Shown in pieces: positions 50,818 through 60,400 of a stretch of DNA of 64,000 nt (the first letter of the stretch is position 1; every line of letters begins with the position of its first letter). Source of the stretch: Pachysolen tannophilus NRRL Y-2460 (taxonomy: Eukaryota; Ascomycota; Pichiomycetes; Alaninales; Pachysolenaceae); assembly GCA_001661245.1 (NCBI GenBank), contig KV454017.1:846532-910531 (forward strand). Direction: 5' to 3'. The notes beneath the pieces were generated by a model. It searched no databases. It had not been told where the DNA came from and saw only the letters and a program-made list of their open reading frames with translations. The translations under genes and the position numbers were made by a program.

Positions 50818-51360
50818 ATGTTGAGGTCGAGGAATATAACACAAATACTCTTGGAGTCGATTCAGCCTATTTCAGGTTTAGCGCCTTTATCGGCATCACT
50901 TTTATCTGTTAACGGGCAGCCATTATGTTCTGTATTTAGCAAAGAATATGATAATAATGTTTCTAATAAGGAACAAGACGAGTTATCATCGTTTGATCCA
51001 ATGGATAATTTGAATATATATTCTTTGATAGCGGTGAATAAGTTTAGAGAATGTACGGTTGATGATGGGAATAAAGATGGTTGGATGATTGTGCAATTGG
51101 ATAATGGGTATTATTTAGCTTTAAAAAAATTGAAATTGTTACTGTCACTGTCACTGTCAGTGACACTGGCGCTGTCGCAATCACTGTCGCTGAGTCTGCT
51201 GCTGGAGTCGGTAGGAAAGGAAGATGATGATTCACCTTTGATACTAATGTTGGTTTGTGATGATGGGTTTCCAAAGAAAATAAGCAAGTTGAAATTAGAT
51301 AGAGTATCCGAGGTTTTAGAAAAAGGATTGAAAGGTTATAAGGCCAATAGTGATAATTAA
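50818..51360 (+). CDS. SLM4: Slm4/Ego3-like EGO (Ragulator) complex subunit
   Basis: Ego3/Slm4 is a roadblock-fold subunit of the vacuolar EGO complex that anchors Gtr1/Gtr2 Rag GTPases and activates TORC1. The 180-residue protein starts MLRSRNITQILLESIQPISG, resembling MLHSKNVKGFLENTLKP of S. cerevisiae Slm4. It ends LILMLVCDDGFPKKISKLKL followed by RVSEVLEKGLKGYK, paralleling the LLLLFIAEGSFPYG...GYKLG end. In between, NLNIYSLIAVNKFRE fits the NLKMMSLLIKDKW strand. A low-complexity insertion rich in CTG and TCA/TCG codons (about 51130-51220) interrupts the last beta strands. S. cerevisiae Slm4 is 162 residues. The match is short but collinear along its whole length. Confidence 0.75.
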   Translation: MLRSRNITQILLESIQPISGLAPLSASLLSVNGQPLCSVFSKEYDNNVSNKEQDELSSFDPMDNLNIYSLIAVNKFRECTVDDGNKDGWMIVQLDNGYYLALKKLKLLLSLSLSVTLALSQSLSLSLLLESVGKEDDDSPLILMLVCDDGFPKKISKLKLDRVSEVLEKGLKGYKANSDN

Positions 51361-51958
51361 GTTTATAATTTATTAGATTAAAATTGAATTTTACTACATT
51401 TTTATTTGACCAAATGACGATTTATTCCAAAAATAAAAAAAGAATATTACCAATAAGTGAAGATAAGAATAGAAAAAATAAAGATAAAAAAAATAAAAAA
51501 AAAAAGTGAAATATTAAAAGCCGAACAAAAAGTCGAGCTATTTTTTCAGCTTGACAGGACAATTAAAAAGATAAAAATAAAAACGTATATATGGATATTA
51601 TATAAAAAGATAATAATAAAAATAATAGTAATTATAATAATAAAAATAAGATAAAAAAAAAAATTAAAACAAGCTTAGTTGACCCAAAATAATAAAAATG
51701 AACTAATAATCATGAATAATAAAAATAAAATTAAAATAAAAAAAAAAAACGCAAACGCAAACGCAAACATGAGGGAACAGAATCCTTTAAACACAAATCT
51801 AATACAACATTAATTAGTTTCGCACTTCTCAAACCAAGCTTATTAAATTAAGAAAAAGTACAAAGAATTTTTTCTCTTTTATTTTTTTTTTTTTTTTATT
51901 TATTTAGTTGTTTTGTTTCAGAAACAAAAAAAAAAATTTTTATTTTTTTCACCCTTCC
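51361..51958. other. Convergent intergenic region SLM4/CDC34
   Basis: 598 bp between converging stops, extremely A-rich on the plus strand, with three GCAAAC units (about 51750-51767) and A/T runs at 51880-51945. Two 3' UTRs are expected. Short Lys/Ile open frames here are composition artefacts. Confidence 0.5.
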
Positions 51959-52675
51959 TCACTTGCTGTCCTCGTTAGATGATAACTCCTCATCTTCATC
52001 TTCATCATCGTTTTCTTCAACGTCGTCCATTATGCTATCGTCATCATCAAAACTTTCATCTTCTTCTGAATCGTACCAAAAATCATCATCAACAGTTTCT
52101 TCTTCTTCTTCTGGTCTTGATGATGAATAAGCTGAATCACCAGCAGTTGGCATCACAAAATCTTTTGGTATATCTTGTTTTGATCTATCAACTTCTTGTT
52201 TAACCCTTTGTTTGTATTTTTCTGGATTTTTCCTCCAATCCACTGCAGCATCAACATTTGCCGGAGATGAAATATTTGGATCTTCTAATAATGAAACTAT
52301 TGATATCAATACTGATTCAACAGTTTGAGCAGGAGACCATGTTTCCGAGTCTGGTTCTTCTGAGGTAGGGTCGCCGCCCTGATGTAAAATAGAAATGCAA
52401 AGTCTCCCATCTCTATAAACATTTGGATGATATATTGGAGGTGTAAATCTAAAAGTTGGAGGAGAAAAGGGGAAATCCGATGGGAATTTCATCTGTGCTT
52501 TAAAATAACCGCCATTATAAACTGATTCTTCATTTAAAACCATAACGCCAACGTTCCATAAAAAAATATTATCATTTTCTAATTCAATATGAAATGATGG
52601 AACTCCTTTCTTAGGGTCCGTTAGTTCACGAAATTGCCGCAATAAAAGCGAAGCTGCTGCTGTAGAAGATGACAT
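51959..52675 (-). CDS. CDC34: Ubiquitin-conjugating enzyme Cdc34 (SCF E2)
   Basis: Cdc34 is the E2 of SCF ligases; it builds Lys48 chains on Sic1, cyclins and others to allow S-phase entry. The 238-residue protein has the UBC fold at residues 1-180. The catalytic Cys93 is in HPNVYRDGRLCISILHQGG. It is followed by the Cdc34/Ubc7 acidic-loop insertion (DPTSEEPDSETWSPAQTVES), which sets it apart from other E2s. The acidic tail (DDDFWYDSEEDESFDDDD and on to the end) is the SCF-binding tail typical of Cdc34. S. cerevisiae Cdc34 is 295 residues; the shorter length is all in the tail. No CTG was found. Neighbour of DBF4 as in S. cerevisiae. Confidence 0.95.
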   Translation of the reverse strand: MSSSTAAASLLLRQFRELTDPKKGVPSFHIELENDNIFLWNVGVMVLNEESVYNGGYFKAQMKFPSDFPFSPPTFRFTPPIYHPNVYRDGRLCISILHQGGDPTSEEPDSETWSPAQTVESVLISIVSLLEDPNISSPANVDAAVDWRKNPEKYKQRVKQEVDRSKQDIPKDFVMPTAGDSAYSSSRPEEEEETVDDDFWYDSEEDESFDDDDSIMDDVEENDDEDEDEELSSNEDSK

Positions 52676-53160
52676 AATTTATAATTTAAAACTTTGATTT
52701 TCTTTTGTTTTTGTCTTTTTCCTTTTTTCTCTCTCTCTCTCTCTCTCTCTATTTATTACTAATGACCTGAAAAGCAGCTCCATATAATAATACAGTTAGT
52801 ATTCTAGGGAACAACAAAATAATAATAAAAAAAAAATTAAAAAATTAAAAATAAAAATAAAAATTTTGACTGCTAAAAGACTTTATTTTATTGTATGTAT
52901 GTACCTTTTTTCTTTTCCTTGGTATATGAAGAGTAAATATTTTTTTTTACTGCTAACTTTAAAGAAATAAAACCTTTAATAAATAAAAACTCCAACAAAC
53001 AATATAAATATAATTATAAATAATTTATTATAGATGAAACTTACAGCTTTATTTTCTATTATTAATATATTTTCAAGTTATATATTTTTTAAATAAATAA
53101 AATAGTAATAAAATTAACCGCTATTTGGTTTTCTTTCAAAAATGGAATACCAAATTATTA

Positions 53161-53201
<41 letters not shown>

Positions 53202-53875
53202 TAGTCGTATTTTTTTTCTTTTTTTTACTGCTTTTGAACTTCACCCACCTCTCCTGTTGTATGTGTTTTGTAATCGTGAGCTCCCGCCCAACATAGGTCC
53301 CTACTTGTATTTCTAACACTACTTTTGTTTTTTTGTTTTGTTTTCTTTGTGTTTATTCCTCATTTCATTCCCCTTTGCGACAAATTTGAAAAGAAAAAAA
53401 AAAAGGGAACACTACGCACTACTTTTTTAATTATTTTTTTTATTTTATTGTTCGGATTTCAAGGGTTTCTTTTTTTTTTTTTTTTTTTTTCTTGTGCAAT
53501 CAATTACTAGGACAAATCACAGAAATAGTGGGAAATCGTAAAAAAAAAAAAATGGTGGTCGGAGCAAGACGGGGGACGGGGCATGATTATGTGGGGCATA
53601 AATTTTGTGAAACAAAAATAGACGTTTTACTTTTAGGGGCTGTAAGCTGTCCTGTGTTCTTCTTTTTTTGTTTTTTCTTTTTCTTCCAGAACAATAGGGG
53701 TGTTATGTCCTGCATATTTTTCGTTAACAATTTTAAGCTTAACTTTATAACGAGCTAAAATTGATGAGCAAAACCGGACATAAATATGATCTAGGTACGA
53801 AATATATATATATGTATTTCTTATAACAAAAAAGAATTGAAAAATTTTTATATTATTAATTAAAATTCGGTTATC
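52676..53875. promoter_or_regulatory. Divergent intergenic region CDC34/sulfur-transporter gene
   Basis: 1.2 kb between divergent starts. It contains a CT microsatellite in the CDC34 leader (52729-52750), a TTA microsatellite (about 53160-53202), T runs of 15-22 bases, and a G-rich patch near 53553-53585 (ACGGGGGACGGGG), unusual against the AT-rich background. No credible gene. No obvious Met31/32 (AAACTGTGG) or Cbf1 (TCACGTG) site was found before the transporter gene. Confidence 0.45.
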
Positions 53876-54886
53876 ATGTTCACACCAGTGGAAACTTCTA
53901 TTGGGGCCTTGTTGATCCAGTTTGCAACAACGTCTTATATGTTACAAGTTGGAAGACTGGTTGGGTTTTCATCTATACTATACAACTCTATTACTAAACC
54001 AAATGTTTATGATTTGTCAATACTGATTGGTCTACTCAGTTCTGCATATATTGTTAAATTAATTTTCCCAGAATTTATACCTTTATATAACCAATATATT
54101 AATATCAAATGGTATATAGTTAGTGGATTATTAGTTGGTATTGGAACTCAATTTGGTTGTGGATGTACTTCTGGTCATGTAATTGCAGGTTTAAGTAGAT
54201 TAAGAAAGAGAAGTATTATTGCTACAATTTTTCTTTTTGCAACTGCAATGTTAGTTGTAAATTATTTTAAATTAGGTGAAAATTGTTATAATCTTGGTAA
54301 ATTAGATTATTGTATTAAATATGATAAATTTTTCATAAAATTTTATAAAAATCGAAAAATTTTAGTTGAATTATTAATGAGTTCTTTCTTATTGACTTAT
54401 TTTATTTTACCATTTATTACAAAGAAATTGAATAAATTTGGTAATGGTGGTTTGATAAATAAATTTTTAATAATTATCAATGGACTTTATAGTGGATGTT
54501 TATTTGGTCTTGGATTAGCTATATCTGGAATGTCATCTCCTTCAAAGACAATAGGTTTTTTAGCAATTTTCCAACAAAAAAAATTTGACCCATCATTATC
54601 GTTAATTATATTGTTTACAGTAATTCCAAATTATTTTGTTTGGAAATTCAAAATTTTTAACAAAAATAATAAACCAATTTTAAATCAATCATTTTCCTTA
54701 AATAAATCAAATCAAATACCTAAAAAATTCATATTGGGAAATATATTATTCGGTTTAGGTTGGGGTATAATGGGTATATGTCCAGGACCTGGATTAATGG
54801 GGGTTATATTCAATGGTAATAACGGTTTAGCATGGTTTATCAATTTTATATTAGGTTATTTCTTTGCTAAATGTATCTGTATTTAA
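53876..54886 (+). CDS. YeeE/YedE-family sulfur (thiosulfate) transporter
   Basis: Predicted membrane protein of 336 residues with about nine transmembrane helices. It carries the signatures of the bacterial YeeE/YedE (sulfur transport, Pfam DUF395) family in both halves. In the first half this is GIGTQFGCGCTSGHVIAGLS. In the second half it is GLGLAISGMSSPSKTIGFLA and GLGWGIMGICPGPGLMGV. Bacterial YeeE takes up thiosulfate using conserved cysteines in such loops; cysteines are kept here in GCGCTSGH and GICPGP. Only some yeasts carry this family, and S. cerevisiae lacks it as far as I recall. Base composition matches the neighbours, so any transfer from bacteria is old. Substrate is inferred. 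Confidence 0.85.
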   Translation: MFTPVETSIGALLIQFATTSYMLQVGRLVGFSSILYNSITKPNVYDLSILIGLLSSAYIVKLIFPEFIPLYNQYINIKWYIVSGLLVGIGTQFGCGCTSGHVIAGLSRLRKRSIIATIFLFATAMLVVNYFKLGENCYNLGKLDYCIKYDKFFIKFYKNRKILVELLMSSFLLTYFILPFITKKLNKFGNGGLINKFLIIINGLYSGCLFGLGLAISGMSSPSKTIGFLAIFQQKKFDPSLSLIILFTVIPNYFVWKFKIFNKNNKPILNQSFSLNKSNQIPKKFILGNILFGLGWGIMGICPGPGLMGVIFNGNNGLAWFINFILGYFFAKCICI

Positions 54887-55080
54887 AAGAAAAGAAAAAA
54901 ATAAATAAGTTATTATCATTCAGTTTTATAAGCAAGTTGCTCAGTGTATATGTAGTAGCTATTTATTGACAAAAAAATTCATTTTTAAAAATGAATAAAG
55001 AAAGAAAAAAAATAAAAGAAAATAAAAAAAAAATAAAAGAAAGAGAATAAATAAATAATCAGAGTAAAACTTGTATCTTC

Positions 55081-56937
55081 TTAAGCAGTTTCAAAAATTA
55101 AACTTCTAACTTGATACATTTCATTGGATTCTTCAATATCTTCCCAATTTCCAATATAATCATCTTTACCTCTGACAATTCCAGGTAAAGTTTTACCTCT
55201 AGAATACCTTTTCCAAATTTTTTTCGCTTCTTCATCTGTACCCAAATCTCTCATTGTGAATTCAACTTTATTTGCTTTTAAAATGGTGATAAGCCTGTTC
55301 GTTCTTGTGGCAATCTGGAAACCACCAGCTAACGAAGTATATAAATATACTGGTTCATCCTCATAAGTTAGTTTTGATGGAGCTTTTGGAACAAAAACAC
55401 TTCCATCAACACTTTGGCTCTTGGGTTGGGTTTCAGGTTCAGCTTCAACTTTAGCTTCAACCTCTGGTTCAACCTCTCGTTCAGCTTCAACTTCTGGTTC
55501 CTCTTCTGGAGTCTCCAATTCGTCTTCATCTTGCTGTTCTGATTGTTCTTCTTTTGTTTCCTTTTCTACAGAACTTTGCTCTTCAGCTGAGTTTTCTTCT
55601 TCATGCTTTTCTTCTCCATCACTGTTTTTAGTCTCTACTTCTTGTTGCTTCCCAACTTCATCTGGTACAATTTCTGTTTCAGTCTCATCTTTATTCAAGT
55701 CATCCAAAGTTTCATCTTTCTTTTTTATTTGATCATTTTCTAATTCTTCAAAAGTTTCTTCTTGAATACTTTCTGCTCTATTTCCTTTAGATTCGGTAAC
55801 ATGTCCTCTCAACCCATTTAACTCATCTTCAACTAATTTCAAAGCCTTGTCAACTGCATCTTCTAAATCAGGCATTTGATCATAGTTGGAACCACCAGTT
55901 AATGCGCCTTCTTCTTTCAATTCCAGTTCATCTGCACCTTGGTTAATTCCAAGTGCAGCATTATCGTTAGCAACTCTTGATCTTGATCTTGAAATAGAAC
56001 GAAGATAATTTATAGATGATTCTGATAAGTTGGTACTTCTATAAGGCTGACGAGATTTTCTTTCACCAATGTTTAAAGGTGGTGTTGTAGAGAAATTGTT
56101 ATTAGTCACAGTGTTATGACAAGAATCTCCACGAGCCAAATGTGGTCTTGATGGTGAAGTAACATTTGATGAAGAAGTTGGAGGCTCAACATCTTGATTT
56201 GAATTCTCACTTTCAAGTTGGTTTTCATCATCCACAGGAGACTTCTTTTGTTGTTCTTGTTCTGATTCTTGTGATATTTCAATTTCATCATCCTCATCAT
56301 CTTTTTGTTGACGACCTTCATTATAGCTATTTACAACATCTTGGATCGATTCATCATCATCTTGTTCAATAGCATCATCAATAATGTTTGCTGTCGAATC
56401 ACTCAAAGGAGAACTTCTAACCGGAGGTAATGCCACGGAAGAATTTCCATGAGAATTATGATGACTACCTGGTTTTGGTTTTACACTTGCTGATCTCGAT
56501 TTGGAACCGTCACGAGATGAAGCAGGAGCAATAAAATTTTGATCATCTTCATTTATCAGAGAAATTGTAGATTCCTCATGATCATTAATGGTTTTAATAT
56601 CTATATCCGAAGGAGGTGCTATTACTTCATCTTGATTAGTTTTTTCCTTTTCCTTTATATCCAAAGCTTCTGATTTAACGTGTCCCAGATTATCCAAAAT
56701 TTGATCCAAACCTTCATTTTCTTCATCTTTTAACAAAACACCTTGTCTTTGTAAATCTTCAATAGACTCTGTCGAATAATCATAAGCCTGGTTTTTACCC
56801 ATACTTAACCTTGAAGAAGGCCTTGAAGTAGAAACTGCTCCAGAATGAATAAGTGGTGGCTCTCCACGAATTGAAGACCCAATTAATGACGGTGTACAAG
56901 TTTTTTCAAAATTCTGAACTTCCTCATCCATATCCAT
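55081..56937 (-). CDS. AIP5: Aip5-like polarisome/actin factor with glutaredoxin-like C-terminal domain
   Basis: Aip5 (YFR016C) of S. cerevisiae works with Spa2 and the formin Bni1 at the polarisome to promote actin assembly. It has a long disordered acidic N-terminus and a glutaredoxin-like C-terminal dimer domain. The 618-residue protein here has the same plan. Residues 1-510 are disordered, with Ser-rich segments and Glu repeats (EVEAEREVEPEVEAKVEAEP). Residues about 515-618 form the thioredoxin-like domain: DEPVYLYTSLAGGFQIATRT, NKVEFTMRDLGTDEEAKKIW, KTLPGIVRGKDDYIGNWEDI. There is no CxxC, so it is not a redox enzyme. The ATG at 56935-56937 (MDMDEEVQ) is used; an upstream in-frame ATG-like start would translate a TA microsatellite. 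S. cerevisiae Aip5 is about twice as long. Confidence 0.75.
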   Translation of the reverse strand: MDMDEEVQNFEKTCTPSLIGSSIRGEPPLIHSGAVSTSRPSSRLSMGKNQAYDYSTESIEDLQRQGVLLKDEENEGLDQILDNLGHVKSEALDIKEKEKTNQDEVIAPPSDIDIKTINDHEESTISLINEDDQNFIAPASSRDGSKSRSASVKPKPGSHHNSHGNSSVALPPVRSSPLSDSTANIIDDAIEQDDDESIQDVVNSYNEGRQQKDDEDDEIEISQESEQEQQKKSPVDDENQLESENSNQDVEPPTSSSNVTSPSRPHLARGDSCHNTVTNNNFSTTPPLNIGERKSRQPYRSTNLSESSINYLRSISRSRSRVANDNAALGINQGADELELKEEGALTGGSNYDQMPDLEDAVDKALKLVEDELNGLRGHVTESKGNRAESIQEETFEELENDQIKKKDETLDDLNKDETETEIVPDEVGKQQEVETKNSDGEEKHEEENSAEEQSSVEKETKEEQSEQQDEDELETPEEEPEVEAEREVEPEVEAKVEAEPETQPKSQSVDGSVFVPKAPSKLTYEDEPVYLYTSLAGGFQIATRTNRLITILKANKVEFTMRDLGTDEEAKKIWKRYSRGKTLPGIVRGKDDYIGNWEDIEESNEMYQVRSLIFETA

Positions 56938-57432
56938 CCTGATTAATTCAAATTTCCCTAGATATATATATATATCTATATTTATATATATTTTAATATA
57001 TTTCTCTTGGCTTCTTACCAACTTCTTTAAAGACTATTAAACAAAAAACAAAAAACTCGTTACTATTACCTTCTGTATAGCTTATCTATTATTTTGGCGG
57101 TATTTTTCAATAATCTTCACCGACACCAAAATCGTCAAAAGAAGGAAAAAACCAGAAATTACACGACTGGAAATTAAGACCACATTTTTAATTACAATTT
57201 AACTAATGAATAGCGGTATATTTACATTTATCTGGCTATATAGATATACAAAAATGCTTTTTTGAGAAATGACAATGGAAACAGGAAAACAGAATAAAAC
57301 AAAGACTCAATCATATATAAATAAAATGGCGGTAGAAAAGAGTAATAAGGGGAAAAGAAGTTGAACTTTTTTTTTTTCTTTTTTTTTTCTTTTTCTTTTT
57401 TTTGTCTTTTTTTTTTGTTTCTTTTTGTTTTT
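56938..57432. promoter_or_regulatory. AIP5 promoter and SCP160 3' end
   Basis: 495 bp with a TA tract (about 56961-56998) in the AIP5 leader, three GGCGGT/AGCGGT-like hexamers (near 57094, 57211, 57328) and a T-rich run (57365-57432) leading into the SCP160 stop. No further gene. Confidence 0.4.
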
Positions 57433-60400
57433 TTAATTTATCGATGAAAGAAAGCTATTTTTACATTTTTCTAATCCTTCCTTATCACCTTTAACGTAGA
57501 TGACGTTATTGATCTTATCGCTCATTCTTGGAATAATGATAAGACAACCTGTTTTCTCTCTCAACTGTTGAATTCTACGGCCTTGTGGACCAACAATTTT
57601 ACTGAAAACTTGTGGAGATGATGAATAAAAATAACCGGTTGAATTGAAGTTACTAGCTTTTTCAACTAATTTTTCTATTAGAGCTTTGGCCTTTGCAACA
57701 TCTTTTTCCTCACCTTTTAATCTCCATGGAATAGGGGCAGTTTCTGTTAAACTTTCTTGAGCATCTTCAATGACTGTCCATTTTGCCTTTTCATCTTCAC
57801 CGCCATAAACTTCATCTGGTGGCTTTGAAATAACAGAATTGGATAATGCACTTGCAATTTTAGCCGAAGGTCCATGCTCAACTGATACGTTTAAATCATT
57901 TCTCAATCTTCTGAAAAATGCACCCCTTTCAGCAATTGCAGAATGAACAGATGCTGGAACTAAAATTTCCGCTAACCAATCATCTTTGGTTAATTCTTCA
58001 ATTTTAGCCTTAGCCTTATCAACATCTTGTTTCAAACCTGTAAGTGTAATTGTTGTAGATGGTGATTCAGATCTTGGAATCTCAACGGTAATATTGAATT
58101 CGGATTGTAAACTTTTACGAATAGATCCTAATGGTCCTATCAACAATCCGTGTTTCTCTTTAGCAAGTTCTAAATCTTCAGTTATATAATCTTTTCTATT
58201 TTGAACCAACTGTTTAACCTGCTCAACTATCGAATTAACAATCCTCTTGTCACCAGAACAAACAATTTCATCAGAATCGGAACCTTGACTAGGAATACGT
58301 AATAAACGTCTCCACTCGGATTTATCAATATCTGAACCACCAGCCTTCATGATTATATCTCTCATAGTAGAACCATTTGGACCAATAATTATTCTATGAT
58401 ATTTTGGATCTACTTGAAGTTTAACAGTGACATGATTTTCAACTTCTGAAATGATTTCATTGATCTTGGCTTTTGCTTGAGAAACACCTGCTCGAGTACC
58501 TAATAATTCAACATCGACATATCCTAATTTATTTTCTTTCTCAACATCTTTTTGACCAAAATCCATTTCAACACCAGTTGTGGCAGAAATATCCTTGACA
58601 TTTTCACCATTTTTACCAATAACTCTTGGTAAAGCCTTTATTGGAATTTGTATATTCAAACGATGTCCATTCTCAATTTCATACAGTAAGAGTTCCTTTA
58701 ATTCTTCTTCCACCTTGTTGACACCTCTAGATGGTCCTCTAATTATGACTTCATCCTTGTTTGCCTTAGAACCATCAAAGGGAAATCTCACTTGAGCGTT
58801 ATATTTTTCTTCTAATCTCTTAACATAAACACCACTTGGACCAATCATTCTTCTGTGGAATTTATGATCGATATGCATTTTGATAGTTTTTTCATCTGCC
58901 CATTTCTTGCTTAAAGCCTCCAACTTCTTGGAACATTCATCAACGTTGACTTGTAAACCTGTTAATTTGATTGCAGTAAATTCTGAATCAGATTCAGATT
59001 TATGATCTTCGATATCAATCTTAACACCAAATTCGTCTCTAATTTCATTGATTGTTTCACCCTTTTGACCGATTAATCTAGATAACAAATGTGTTGGATA
59101 TTGAACAGTAATCTGATATTTTGAAGCAATTTCATAGTTTTTAACATCATCTATAACTTTTTGGATTTCCTTAATTACTTCACCAACGTTATTTCCGAAT
59201 CCACGAATTAAAATTGCATCTTCAGATGGTCCTTCACTGTCATGGTGTAATACAATTTCAACGGTATTTTTAGGGTAATGTGATAAAATAGTACGTAATG
59301 TTGAAGTTCCTGGACCACTAACTAATTCTTGATCTTTTGCACTAATTTTGATAACTTTAAATGTTACTGATTCAGACAATTTTCTCAATTTATTCAAAGC
59401 CAGGTCTACTTCGTCAAGTCTTGAAGCAACTTCTTCAGCAGAAGGTAAAAACTCACCTTCATTTTGATTTGCAGCCAAAATTAAGGAGTTTCCAGCATTT
59501 GCCAATTTTTTCAATGGTATAATTGTAACGTTGGCTTTACTTGCTACATCTTCAATCTCTGAATCAATCAAGTTAAAAACAAATGGATCAATATCAGAAA
59601 TAGTTCTTACCAATGTGGGAGTTGTTTGGTTAACTTTATCAATAACGGCTTTTTTCGCTGCTTTAATTGCTTCATTTTGATCTGTACTTCCTGAAAATTC
59701 TACCAATACTTCTTGAACATTTTTATTTGCCAAGGCCGAATATGAAGGTGATGAAATGGTAATATTATAAGTAGATGATAATTCATCAAAAAATCCATTG
59801 TATTTGAAATATGCAGCTAAAATTTTTGCGTGCTCAATATTTTTTCCATGAGCAGCAGCAATGTTTAAAACACTTGAAGCAAATTTACTTGTTAACTCTT
59901 TACCAAATGTAATTGCATCACCAATATTTTGAGGTTTACCGATAAACTGAACAACAGTATCAGCAGGATCATCTGCATTTGGGAGTTTTACTAATACACC
60001 AGTCTTGTTGAAAATTAGATCCACATCTAAAAACTTGTGAGTAGCTTTTGGGACTTTTCTTTCTTCAATTTTAATGGTTTTTTCTAAAGATGTTATTAAC
60101 AATTTAATTTGATCACGAATCTTTAGTACGTCTTCACGTGCACCACTTATCAAGATATTTGAATTTTTATCGTCATAATTTGGTATAGTAATTTCCAAAT
60201 CTGATGGAATTGATAAATTGGATTCAATTTCTGTTTTAATAAAAGGTTTTAAAATTTCACTAACTGGAATTCTAACAGACAATGTCTTTGTATGTTCGTT
60301 AATAATTTCCAAGATCAATTTTTTTGCTTCTTTACAACTTTCTAAATCACCCTTGACGACAACATTGATCAAATGACCATAAATATCGTCATTTTCTTCA

